Made by a program: the position numbers and the translations under genes
Shown: positions 18,334 through 26,240 of the stretch, piece after piece
Numbering within the stretch: position 1 is the stretch's first letter
Layout: each line of letters opens with the position of its first letter
Assembly: GCF_001696455.1 (NCBI RefSeq)
Contig: NZ_MAUJ01000001.1
Coordinates: 372,001-436,000, forward strand
Origin: Pseudoalteromonas luteoviolacea
GTDB taxonomy: Bacteria; Pseudomonadota; Gammaproteobacteria; Enterobacterales; Alteromonadaceae
Direction: 5' to 3'
Length of the DNA stretch: 64,000 bases
The notes under the pieces: model-generated
The model's input: only the letters and a program-made list of their open reading frames with translations
Databases searched by the model: none
Told to the model about the DNA's origin: nothing

Positions 18334-18556
18334 AGCGAAATGCCAACTATGCAAAGTGCTTGAGGTGAGTGTTGTGCATGACAAGCGATTGTGTAATACG
18401 CTTGTCTGTCATCAAGCACATTTACTCATCACCTATCAATATGGTGATGAAGTTTGCAGTAATAAGGTTCTCTACGATGAGTCATTTTTTGAGAAATCGA
18501 GAGACGCAGAGCAACTCCATATACTGGCAGATGACAAAATGATATGGCATTTGTAA
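18314..18556 (+). CDS. Hypothetical Cys-rich small protein overlapping the reductase gene
   Basis: An 80-residue frame starts at an ATG 20 bases inside the end of the preceding gene in another frame and continues 223 bases beyond it. The product has five Cys and several His residues (CQLC, CNTLVCHQAH, EVCSNKV), which could bind metal. There is no ribosome site, so translation would depend on coupling. No family is recognised. It could be a real small operon member or a chance frame. Confidence 0.35.
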   Translation: MTWFKNKAKCQLCKVLEVSVVHDKRLCNTLVCHQAHLLITYQYGDEVCSNKVLYDESFFEKSRDAEQLHILADDKMIWHL

Positions 18557-18773
18557 TCCGCCAGTTTTACAAAGCAACCGCCGCATGATTTCTATTTAGG
18601 TCACTTTGTTGCTTGCAACTTGGTGACTCCAAACGCCCAGTTTTTCTCTGGCATTAAGATTGTAGCCAATGTCAAAAGCGTCATAAAAAACTTTACACTT
18701 TCAAACATTCCCTGACTGAATTGCACAAGGAGTTGGCTTATTATTTCTTCCAACAAACAAATTGGGGAAAAAC

Positions 18774-19187
18774 ATGAAACAACTTATCGCAGCATCGCTT
18801 CTAGCCGTATTAGCAACAGGATGTGCACACCACAACAATGTAAGACCGGCTGAAGATGGCAGACATTATGTCAATTTAACTGCTGAAACCAGAGAAAAAG
18901 CGGCAGAAGAGGCCATTGATCAAGCCAATTATTTCTGCGAAGAAAAGAGCAATAATCAAGCATATGTCATCAACGAGCAGCTCACTTATATGGGTTCAAT
19001 GCCTGAAGAAGAATATTTACGTAACAGAAACGTGGCAAATGCGGTTGAAGCGGCGGGTGCTGGGATGGCAATATTTGGTCGCAACTCGGTCGATGACTTA
19101 GGCGCTGCGATGATGATTGGCGGCGGTATTGCAGAAGATTCTATGGGCGAACCTTATCAAATCAATATGTCTTTTAGCTGTAGATAA
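18774..19187 (+). CDS. Hypothetical lipoprotein
   Basis: A 137-residue protein with a type II signal peptide and lipobox LATGC (Cys near residue 18). The mature part has an acidic helical segment followed by an Ala/Gly-rich stretch (EAAGAGMAIFG, then LGAAMMIGGGIAED) and a final Cys. This resembles glycine-zipper-like envelope proteins but no named domain is recognised. GGGG (18764-18767) precedes the ATG at 18774, which is preferred over the in-frame TTG four codons earlier. It ends at a strong terminator shared with the convergent gluzincin gene. Confidence 0.75.
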   Translation: MKQLIAASLLAVLATGCAHHNNVRPAEDGRHYVNLTAETREKAAEEAIDQANYFCEEKSNNQAYVINEQLTYMGSMPEEEYLRNRNVANAVEAAGAGMAIFGRNSVDDLGAAMMIGGGIAEDSMGEPYQINMSFSCR

Positions 19188-19205
19188 AAATGAATTTTCA
19201 AAGAG

Positions 19206-19246
19206 GCGCATAGCGTATAGTGATATACGCTATGCGCTTTTTATTT
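19206..19246 (+). terminator. Strong intrinsic terminator, probably bidirectional
   Basis: A perfect 14-bp stem (GCGCATAGCGTATA at 19206-19219, loop GTGA, complement at 19224-19237) is followed by TTTTTATTT. It ends the lipoprotein transcript and probably also that of the convergent gluzincin gene. Confidence 0.85.
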
Positions 19247-21629
19247 AGAGCTTAATGTGCTGCTTTAGCATAATGGGCTCGCCGTCCACATCTAGCGTCG
19301 CGGTAACCTCTAAAATGCCGTTTGCCAATTGAGGTAGGCGCGGTAATTTAGGTTGCCATGTACGATTTTCATAGGGAGCAATTTCAACTTGCTCTTGCCA
19401 AAGTAACGGCTGACTGATTGGCGATTGGTAAGGCAGAAACTTAACGTTCAACTTACCTGTTGTCGCACCAGAGTATGGCCCTGACAATACAATCTCAAGT
19501 TGCTGATGACGTAGACCTGCGTTTAGGTAAACCCCGTCAAAGCGTTGAGATTGAACATCGATTGCACCTGTTTGAGCAAGCCCTTGCCAGTTTAATTGAT
19601 AAGTATATTGCGTTGCATTGACGGGGAGTTCAATTCGGGTTTTTCCGGAAGAAACAGTATGGCTCTTAGTAATACCATTTTGAGTCAGTGCAAGCTGCGC
19701 ATCATGCTTACTCGGATTTACAACTTGCAAGAATGGTGTCTGGGCATCGTATCTTGGGTAGAGGTCTATCCCGCTAAGTGTGGTTACATCTGGCGCATCA
19801 AGTTGTGTATGCCAAGTACCTATTAAAGTTTCAAGCTGAGTGGAAAGTGCGCCGTGAAGGCTGGCGTCAGGAAGCTTATTAAATGCTTGGCTTAGCTTTG
19901 CTCTACACCCTTTGAGCTGAGATAGGTAAGTTTCACACGTATTAAAAGCGCGCAGTGCAAGTGCCGCATCTTGATATTGCCAAGGATTTGGTGAATCTGA
20001 TGAGCGCTTTTGTACTTGCTTTGTATGCCCGTAAATGTATGGCGTTAAAGTGTGATTCATAGCATTACCTAAAACAGATAATTGTTGTAGATTTAGTTTT
20101 TGGCTGATCAGCTCAGGGAGTTCAAATTTAACATGGTGGGTGTGTTCGGCCGTATTGATCGAAACGTTAAGGGTGTTACCTTGTTGCTGCAAGTTGAGAG
20201 CAAGTTGATGATGTGACGCTATTGCCTCAACGATATCAAGAGGTAAAGAAACAAATTGCTTTGGTAAGTCATAACCGACAAACTGCAAGGTGAGTTTATT
20301 GCCATTTTCTACCAATAACGCCAGTAATTTATCTTGGCTAAAATCGGCGTCTTTTACTAAGCCCAAACGCTTTTTTTGACTTGCTGTAGAGAGCTCTGTA
20401 AGTAACCCTAACCCCAATTGGCCTCGGGTTACCTGTTCAGGCTCAAAATCAATGAGGGCGCTGAGCGTATCAGGTTTCACAGGAGCAATCAAAGGGTGAG
20501 CAAGTGGTGCGGGAAAGTCAAGCTTTACTTGTTCACTGCTGTTGTTTGCCAGTATATCCAAACGATGCAAGACATCCCTTTTATCGCTGCGCAAAAAATA
20601 CCCAGCACCGTTTTGCTCCCAAGGGCCTTTTACGATGTAAAAGCTCGGCTGTGAAGATTGAATAAATTGCGCAAATTGTGACTCAAGCGCTTGCCAATCT
20701 GGAAAAGTCGCTTTGAGTAATCTATTGGCAGTTGGCAATGTTTGCTCTGAATCAGGGTTAGCATCCATGAGAGTACGCAAATATCGTTTGAAGTAATGGT
20801 ATCTAGTTGGATCGCTGAGTAAAAAGTGAACGATAAAAAAGTTTAACCCTCGTTTTAACTTAGGGTCGTCATTTATTTGCTCAAAGCTTGGTTGGTTGTC
20901 TTCGTGATACTGCTTTAACCCCAGAGTTAGATAGTTCATCGGGGCCCTATCAAACACCATGACATTCAATTGTTTTAGCATGGGATCGTAAGTATGGCTG
21001 GCGATAGCATCGGCCATGCCTTCGGTGATCCAGTTTGGCGCCCAAGTCGAGTGCCCATTTAAAGCCATGTGAAAAGCATGCATGGTCTCATGGATCACAA
21101 TATATCTTTGATGGTGTTGGCGATGGCTTGGGAAACTGTACCCTGCGCGGTTGTAAAACATCGTTTCTCCGCCAGCGTGCGTGTGTACACCGCGTAAGAA
21201 ACCATCGTCTAACATTGCCTCGCGTACCCGGTCGCGAGAACTGCCATACACGACGGCAATACGTTGATTTTCTATATTGCTGGGTTCCATGCCAAACAGC
21301 TCAACATAGTGAGGGTATGACATCTCCAAAAGCTCGAGGTATAAATATACCTTGTCTTCAGGTAAATCGCTTTTCAGCGCAAAGTGCTTACTCACCCACC
21401 AATTATAGCCTCGGCTATTGGTTATTTTACCATCGCTAAAGGTGCGAGGGATCTGCTTGCCAACAAATTGGATATCAATGTGATTCAGCGTACTCACTCG
21501 ACCTGATACGTCGATATCAACTTGCATCTGGGCAGGTGATTTAATACTCGGTACGGGTTTGGTTGCGGAGGTCATTGCGCACCCTGATAAGAGGGTTGCA
21601 AAACATAAGCCTAAACAAGTTTTATACAT
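19245..21629 (-). CDS. Gluzincin-type metallopeptidase lipoprotein in the hydroxyproline regulon
   Basis: A 794-residue protein. A lipobox LLSGC (Cys near residue 17) indicates outer-membrane anchoring. Residues about 60-330 form a metallopeptidase unit with zinc motif VIHETMHAFH near residue 186. A second motif, WITEGMADAIASH, lies about 25 residues later, giving the third ligand Glu and the conserved Asp as in gluzincins (peptidase MA-like). The C-terminal 450 residues are beta-rich with no recognised domain and probably serve binding. A perfect 14-base TATTGTATACAATA operator lies 27-40 bases upstream of the ATG, the same element that precedes the hydroxyproline catabolic genes, so it is probably co-induced with them. 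An extracellular protease acting on collagen-like or proline-rich polymers is a hypothesis. It is transcribed alone. Confidence 0.78.
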   Translation of the reverse strand: MYKTCLGLCFATLLSGCAMTSATKPVPSIKSPAQMQVDIDVSGRVSTLNHIDIQFVGKQIPRTFSDGKITNSRGYNWWVSKHFALKSDLPEDKVYLYLELLEMSYPHYVELFGMEPSNIENQRIAVVYGSSRDRVREAMLDDGFLRGVHTHAGGETMFYNRAGYSFPSHRQHHQRYIVIHETMHAFHMALNGHSTWAPNWITEGMADAIASHTYDPMLKQLNVMVFDRAPMNYLTLGLKQYHEDNQPSFEQINDDPKLKRGLNFFIVHFLLSDPTRYHYFKRYLRTLMDANPDSEQTLPTANRLLKATFPDWQALESQFAQFIQSSQPSFYIVKGPWEQNGAGYFLRSDKRDVLHRLDILANNSSEQVKLDFPAPLAHPLIAPVKPDTLSALIDFEPEQVTRGQLGLGLLTELSTASQKKRLGLVKDADFSQDKLLALLVENGNKLTLQFVGYDLPKQFVSLPLDIVEAIASHHQLALNLQQQGNTLNVSINTAEHTHHVKFELPELISQKLNLQQLSVLGNAMNHTLTPYIYGHTKQVQKRSSDSPNPWQYQDAALALRAFNTCETYLSQLKGCRAKLSQAFNKLPDASLHGALSTQLETLIGTWHTQLDAPDVTTLSGIDLYPRYDAQTPFLQVVNPSKHDAQLALTQNGITKSHTVSSGKTRIELPVNATQYTYQLNWQGLAQTGAIDVQSQRFDGVYLNAGLRHQQLEIVLSGPYSGATTGKLNVKFLPYQSPISQPLLWQEQVEIAPYENRTWQPKLPRLPQLANGILEVTATLDVDGEPIMLKQHIKL

Positions 21630-21655
21630 ATTAAGATCTCATTCTCTTTTATGTA

Positions 21656-21669
21656 TATTGTATACAATA
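21656..21669. promoter_or_regulatory. TATTGTATACAATA operator, copy B (gluzincin lipoprotein promoter)
   Basis: This is a perfect 14-base palindrome, identical to copy C at 25259-25272. It lies 27 bases from the minus-strand gluzincin start and about 180 bases from the plus-strand beta-solenoid gene, so it more likely controls the former. Confidence 0.75.
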
Positions 21670-21850
21670 ATTGCAGAGTAAATCCAAGGTATTTTCGATG
21701 TGACGTATGCGGTGACTTGGCAATGTGACTGGTGAGAAACTGAATGATGTTGAACTTTTTCAAATTCAGGTAAACTTTTTTGTCATGATTTAAACCTTTT
21801 TTTAATACGCTGCGTCTTAACTCAAAAATACAATGCTAAAGGATGGTTAC

Positions 21851-22579
21851 ATGAAAGCTAAATTAATGGTGGCGATGGCTCTAAGCTTTGCTTGGGCAGT
21901 ATCTGCACAGCAATATTACTCGAGTGATTTTAAGTTTGTGAAAAGTTCGGTTTTATCTCTACCGGTTGAGGATGTAAAACGTTTTAAAATTGATGCTGGG
22001 GCGGGGAGCCTTTCTATAATCGGTACTGACACAGATGAGATACAGGTTAAAGCGGATATTTATCAATCTGAGGGGAGTTCTGATTATTGCTTGGGCTTAG
22101 AGGAAAATAGTGGCTTTGCTGAGTTAAAAGCGAACGTCTGTCATACAGGTGCTAATTACACTCTGGTCCATCTTTCAATCACTTTGCCCAGTGAACTTCT
22201 GACGGACATTAAAGATGGCTCAGGGTCAATTAAAGCACATGATGTGAGTATTGGTTCAATTGATGATGAATCAGGCTCAATTGCACTTCATGGCAATTTA
22301 ACCGCGCTACAGATTGAAGATGGCTCGGGAAAAATTGAAGTACTTGGCAACAAAGGAAAGGTGTTAATTGAGGATGGCTCTGGCAAAATCTATGTCGAAA
22401 ACGTTGAAGGTGACGTGAAAGTTAAAGACGGTTCAGGTAATGTCGTTATAGAAAATGTCGCTGGGAAAGTAGCCGTACAGGATGGTAGCGGCAATATAAC
22501 CGTGCGAGGCGCTGAAGCATTTAAATTACTCGGGGATGGCTCAGGTAATGTGAAGCTTTATGATGTTAAAAGCGAATAA
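21851..22579 (+). CDS. Secreted DUF4097-like beta-solenoid protein with DGSG repeats
   Basis: A 242-residue protein with a Sec signal peptide (cleavage after AVSA, about residue 18). The mature part carries about seven repeats of roughly 18 residues, each with a (D/E)(D/E)GSG turn, for example IKDGSGSI, IEDGSGKI, VKDGSGNV and VQDGSGNI. This fits a right-handed beta-solenoid as in DUF4097/head-GIN-type putative adhesins. The function in this family is unknown; Asp-rich turns could bind Ca2+. The ATG at 21851 is chosen because AAGGA (21838-21842) precedes it and the signal peptide starts there. It stands alone, convergent with the second M24 gene. Confidence 0.8.
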   Translation: MKAKLMVAMALSFAWAVSAQQYYSSDFKFVKSSVLSLPVEDVKRFKIDAGAGSLSIIGTDTDEIQVKADIYQSEGSSDYCLGLEENSGFAELKANVCHTGANYTLVHLSITLPSELLTDIKDGSGSIKAHDVSIGSIDDESGSIALHGNLTALQIEDGSGKIEVLGNKGKVLIEDGSGKIYVENVEGDVKVKDGSGNVVIENVAGKVAVQDGSGNITVRGAEAFKLLGDGSGNVKLYDVKSE

Positions 22580-22589
22580 AAAATAACGT

Positions 22590-22623
22590 AGACCTACGGT
22601 TTTTAAAGTCCGTAGGTCTTTTG
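22590..22623. terminator. Intrinsic terminator between convergent genes
   Basis: AGACCTACGG (22590-22599) pairs with CCGTAGGTCT (22610-22619) across a ten-base loop and is followed by TTTT on the plus strand. It is located between the solenoid and M24 stops. Confidence 0.75.
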
Positions 22624-22626
22624 AAG

Positions 22627-23841
22627 TTACTTGTCTAAGCCGAATGGGTCATCGATACTATGGCTTGGCTGAGTGAACCACTTGGGCCCATGCTCTGTCA
22701 TGTAGAAATGGTCCTCCAGTCGAATGCCAAACTCATCGGGGATTACCAGCATAGGCTCGTTCGAAAAGCACATCCCTGGTGCCAGCGGCTGCGGGTTATC
22801 TTTCACTAAATAAGGTAATTCATGAATATCTAATCCAATACCATGGCCAGTTCTATGCGGACACCCTGGTAATTGATAGTCAGGTCCAAGGCTTTGTGAC
22901 GCCAAATAACTTCTCGCGGCATGATCAACATCGCCACACGTAGCGCCTATTTGTGCAGCTTCGAAAGCACGCGCTTGAGCCGTCTTTTCATGTTGCCACA
23001 TTGTTCTTTGACGCTCTGTAGCTTCTCCATATACATAAGTTCGAGTGATATCACTCAAATAACCATGAAGCTTACAGCCGGTATCAATTAAAACGACATC
23101 TCCTTGTTTCAGTATTTGAGGGTCTTTAACCCCATGAGGGAAGGATGACGCTTTGCCAAATAACACAATGCAAAAGTAATTGCCCGGAGCCCCGACTTTT
23201 TGATGAGCTTGTTCTATAAACTCTTCTACTTCAGTGGTCGAGATACCCTCATATAAAATAGATGCAGCCGCTTTATGCACTTCGAGTGTCATGTCCATCG
23301 CGCGCTGAATTAACGCAATTTCATTGTCTGATTTGTGCATTCTGCAATGTGCTGTAACGTGATGGCCATTGATGATGTTTAATTCGGAATTGGCTTTGGC
23401 AATACCATCGACGGTAAAAAACGCCGTGCTTTCATCTATGGCCAGTGTTGCCGTCTGAGCAATGCCTAATTCTTTTAAAGCTTTACCAACTAGCTGGTAG
23501 GGGGACTCTTCTTCTTGCCAAGCGTGGATATCTCCTTTGATAACCTGATACTCATTGATTGTACCGAGCTCAAAAAACGGCGCGATAAATCGGACCTGTC
23601 CTTGTGCGGGCAAAATAGCACCAACCAAGCGTTCACTTGCAGACCATGATAGTCCCGTAAAGTACTTTAAATTTGTTCCGGCATTAAGATAAAGGGCATC
23701 AATATTGTGCGCTCGCATATATGATTGCGCTTTTTCCATTCTCGCTTGAAGCTCTGGTTCAGCAATTGGCGTGACGCCTGCGGTCATATCATTGAGGCTA
23801 TCTAACGCTGCCTGCTTAGTTTGAAAACCTATACCTTTCAT
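22627..23841 (-). CDS. M24 family Xaa-Pro dipeptidase (second copy)
   Basis: A 404-residue protein: N-domain with LKYFTGLSWSASERLVGA (about residues 58-75), then a catalytic domain with all metal ligands visible: VVLIDTGC, SDITRTYVYG, HRTGHGIGLDIHELPY, SNEPMLVIP and IRLEDHF. It is distant from the M24 enzyme at 16298-17377, so the two probably differ in specificity (aminopeptidase versus dipeptidase; Pro versus Hyp substrates are possible). It lies 27 bases behind the FAD dehydrogenase gene and is co-transcribed with it, linking cleavage of X-Pro/Hyp dipeptides to oxidation of the freed imino acid. Confidence 0.87.
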   Translation of the reverse strand: MKGIGFQTKQAALDSLNDMTAGVTPIAEPELQARMEKAQSYMRAHNIDALYLNAGTNLKYFTGLSWSASERLVGAILPAQGQVRFIAPFFELGTINEYQVIKGDIHAWQEEESPYQLVGKALKELGIAQTATLAIDESTAFFTVDGIAKANSELNIINGHHVTAHCRMHKSDNEIALIQRAMDMTLEVHKAAASILYEGISTTEVEEFIEQAHQKVGAPGNYFCIVLFGKASSFPHGVKDPQILKQGDVVLIDTGCKLHGYLSDITRTYVYGEATERQRTMWQHEKTAQARAFEAAQIGATCGDVDHAARSYLASQSLGPDYQLPGCPHRTGHGIGLDIHELPYLVKDNPQPLAPGMCFSNEPMLVIPDEFGIRLEDHFYMTEHGPKWFTQPSHSIDDPFGLDK

Positions 23842-23868
23842 AAATTATTCCTAATGTTTTGCTCAGTG

Positions 23869-25107
23869 TTACTGAAAACGCGTAATACTGTAGGGGCTAA
23901 TATCAAATGCACTTGGCTGTTTTGCAACCAAATTTGCGACGAGTTCACTGCTGATAGCGGCCTGTGTCAAACCAAGGTGCTGATGACCGAGTGAAAAAAT
24001 GATGTTTGGGTGGTTTGGTGCTTCACAAATGACGGGGAGTGAATCGGGCAGTGACGGTCTTGGTCCCATCCAATGCTCACCTTGTTGTACATCGTCAAAA
24101 TCTTTCAGCATATTCTTAGCATGCGCGAGCAGACATGCCGCTCTTTCATACATTGGGGGAGCATCGAGCCCCGCAAACTCGACGGTGCCTGCCAACCTGA
24201 GCCCGGTATTCATAGGCGTCATGATGAATTGTCTATCAGCGGAGGCGACGGGCCGAGATAAGGCGTGGGTGCTTAACATATTGTGATAACCCCGTTCAGC
24301 TTCAATGGGGAGTTGATAACCAAGGTGTTTGCATAAGCGTTTACTCCAAGCCCCTGTACTCACAATAATTTTTTCGAACTGGCCATGTTCGGTTTGATGC
24401 GTGGTGATTTTCCATGCACTACCGGCTTGATAAATACCTGTGACTTGCTGTTGTACAAATAGCCCGCCAAGAGACACAAACTTATTGTAAACACAAAGAC
24501 TAAGTTGATATGGATCGGCGGTGTGCCCAACCTCCGTAAATAACAAGGCATACTTAATACGGACGCTCAATTGTGGTTCAAGCGCTTGCACTTCTTCTTG
24601 ATTTAGTAAGTCGACTTTGATGCCTTCTTTTACAAACTTGTTTTGCAATGCGCGAATTTCGTCAAGATTGCCATGTTCAAAAGTTAATAGGCTACCCCGC
24701 AAGGTTACGTGTTCTTCAAAGCTATCACCAAGTAACCTAGCGTATGCATTTATCGCGTCCTTGTTTAGGACCTTGAGCGCTTCAGTGTGCTGCTCGTATT
24801 TGCTACCTAACATGTTGTAGCAAAATTTGATAAACCAAGGCATAGCTTTAGCAAAATAGCGCCAATCTATGCGTAACGGACTCAGACTGTCGAGCAGCAT
24901 TTTGGGTAACTTGGGCAATAATGCGCTATCAGCAAGGGGAAAGATCTGCTCGGTTGCAAAATGCCCTGCGTTTCCTTTTGAGCATTGTTCTCCAATTCCA
25001 TGTTTGTCAAATAAAGTAACTTGATACCCTTGTTGTTGTAATTGAAGGGCATTACAGAGGCCTACAATACCAGCGCCTATTACTGCAATTTTGTTGTTTT
25101 TTTCCAT
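23869..25107 (-). CDS. FAD-dependent D-amino acid dehydrogenase, probable D-hydroxyproline dehydrogenase
   Basis: A 412-residue DadA-like oxidoreductase. It has an N-terminal dinucleotide-binding motif VIGAGIVGLCNALQLQQQGY, a DAO substrate domain with EAERGYHNML, and a C-terminal FAD contact region GPRPSLPDSLPVI followed by FSLGHQHLGLTQ. DadA-type enzymes oxidise D-amino acids and pass electrons to the respiratory chain. In this cluster cis-4-hydroxy-D-proline, the epimerase product, is the likely substrate, giving delta1-pyrroline-4-hydroxy-2-carboxylate. The Met at 25107 is preferred over 25146 because it begins directly before the Rossmann strand and has an AGAGAG element upstream. It is divergent from the deaminase operon; operator copy C lies between. 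Confidence 0.82.
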   Translation of the reverse strand: MEKNNKIAVIGAGIVGLCNALQLQQQGYQVTLFDKHGIGEQCSKGNAGHFATEQIFPLADSALLPKLPKMLLDSLSPLRIDWRYFAKAMPWFIKFCYNMLGSKYEQHTEALKVLNKDAINAYARLLGDSFEEHVTLRGSLLTFEHGNLDEIRALQNKFVKEGIKVDLLNQEEVQALEPQLSVRIKYALLFTEVGHTADPYQLSLCVYNKFVSLGGLFVQQQVTGIYQAGSAWKITTHQTEHGQFEKIIVSTGAWSKRLCKHLGYQLPIEAERGYHNMLSTHALSRPVASADRQFIMTPMNTGLRLAGTVEFAGLDAPPMYERAACLLAHAKNMLKDFDDVQQGEHWMGPRPSLPDSLPVICEAPNHPNIIFSLGHQHLGLTQAAISSELVANLVAKQPSAFDISPYSITRFQ

Positions 25108-25258
25108 TGTATCTCTCTTTTTTCGGATTGCATCAACCCCAATCACAAGGTTCTATAAAAAAATTAAAATAAATAAGTTCAATTAAAACAATTTGTTATT
25201 TGGTTTTTTGATGATTTTAAAGGGTGAATTCACTAATCATCAAAAAAAGCATATTGAT

Positions 25259-25272
25259 TATTGTATACAATA
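25259..25272. promoter_or_regulatory. TATTGTATACAATA operator, copy C (divergent hydroxyproline promoters)
   Basis: A perfect 14-base palindrome identical to copy B. It is 41 bases before the DapA-family start (25314) and 151 bases before the divergent dehydrogenase start (25107), and could control both. Confidence 0.75.
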
Positions 25273-25313
25273 TACCTATGATGAAAAGCAAGAATTATCA
25301 CAGAGGAAGAATC

Positions 25314-26228
25314 ATGAAAGTAAATTGGCAGGGTGTTTACCCAGCAGTAACAACTCAGTTCAACGACGACGAAAGCATCAATTTTGAAACCACAAAAGCG
25401 ATGATTAATTCACTCGTTGAAGAGGGTGTTCACGGCATCATCGTGCTGGGCACTGTCGGTGAAAATTGTTCGCTGCGTGCCGAAGAAAAAAGACAGGTAC
25501 TGGAAGCTGCGAAAGAAGTGGTCGCTGGTCGTGTACCTGTCTTGTCAGGTGTTGCGGAAACAACAACTGCGCTTGCTATCGAGTTTGTAAAAGATGCACA
25601 AGCCATCGGTATTGATGGTTTCATGGTGCTACCAGGTATGGTGTACCGTTCAACAGAAAGAGAAGCGATTCACCATTACCAGCAAGTAGCCCGTGCTACG
25701 TCGTTACCAATCATGATTTACAACAACCCGATTACTTACGGCGTTGATGTGTCAATCGAAGGTATGGGTGTACTTGCACAAGAAGACAACATTGTTTCTG
25801 TGAAAGAAGCGACTGAAGATACGCGTCGTATCAGCGAGCTCTTCTCAGCATTTGGCGACCGCTTTGTTGTATTTGGTGGTGTAGATGACATTGCCCTTGA
25901 AAGCTTAATGTTGGGTGCTACAGGCTGGATCTCTGGTCTGACAAACGTATTCCCACGCGAATCAGTAGCGATATATAAATTGGCTCAGCAAGGCCGTTAT
26001 GAAGAAGCAAGAGAATTATGGCGTTGGTTCTTGCCTTTACTACGCCTAGACACTATCCCGACCTTGGTGCAATGCATTAAGTATGCTGAACAGTTAGCTG
26101 GTCGAGGCAGTGAGAAAACACGTTCACCACGCTTAGCTCTGACGGAAGAAGAAAAAAGCTATGTAAGTCGCTTATATGATGAAGCGCTCAATAATCGTAT
26201 TGATTTAAGTAAGTACAACCTCGACTAA
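25314..26228 (+). CDS. DapA-family lyase, probable delta1-pyrroline-4-hydroxy-2-carboxylate deaminase
   Basis: A 304-residue (beta/alpha)8 barrel of the DHDPS/N-acetylneuraminate lyase family. It has GTVGENCSL (substrate carboxylate loop), Tyr in MIYNNP and Schiff-base Lys in VSVKEATEDT (near residue 164). True DapA is unlikely given the operon. In hydroxyproline catabolism this family converts delta1-pyrroline-4-hydroxy-2-carboxylate to alpha-ketoglutarate semialdehyde plus ammonia, which matches its place between dehydrogenase, epimerase and aldehyde dehydrogenase. The ATG at 25314 has AGAGGA upstream (25302-25307). The longer frame from 25224 would run through the operator and is rejected. 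It is the first gene of a three-gene operon. Confidence 0.83.
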   Translation: MKVNWQGVYPAVTTQFNDDESINFETTKAMINSLVEEGVHGIIVLGTVGENCSLRAEEKRQVLEAAKEVVAGRVPVLSGVAETTTALAIEFVKDAQAIGIDGFMVLPGMVYRSTEREAIHHYQQVARATSLPIMIYNNPITYGVDVSIEGMGVLAQEDNIVSVKEATEDTRRISELFSAFGDRFVVFGGVDDIALESLMLGATGWISGLTNVFPRESVAIYKLAQQGRYEEARELWRWFLPLLRLDTIPTLVQCIKYAEQLAGRGSEKTRSPRLALTEEEKSYVSRLYDEALNNRIDLSKYNLD

Positions 26229-26240
26229 GGATAAGACGCG

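Noticed and set aside
25314..26228. True DapA (dihydrodipicolinate synthase) for lysine synthesis
   Set aside because: The operon with hydroxyproline epimerase and KGSADH, and the shared operator, point to the pyrroline-hydroxy-carboxylate deaminase branch of the family.
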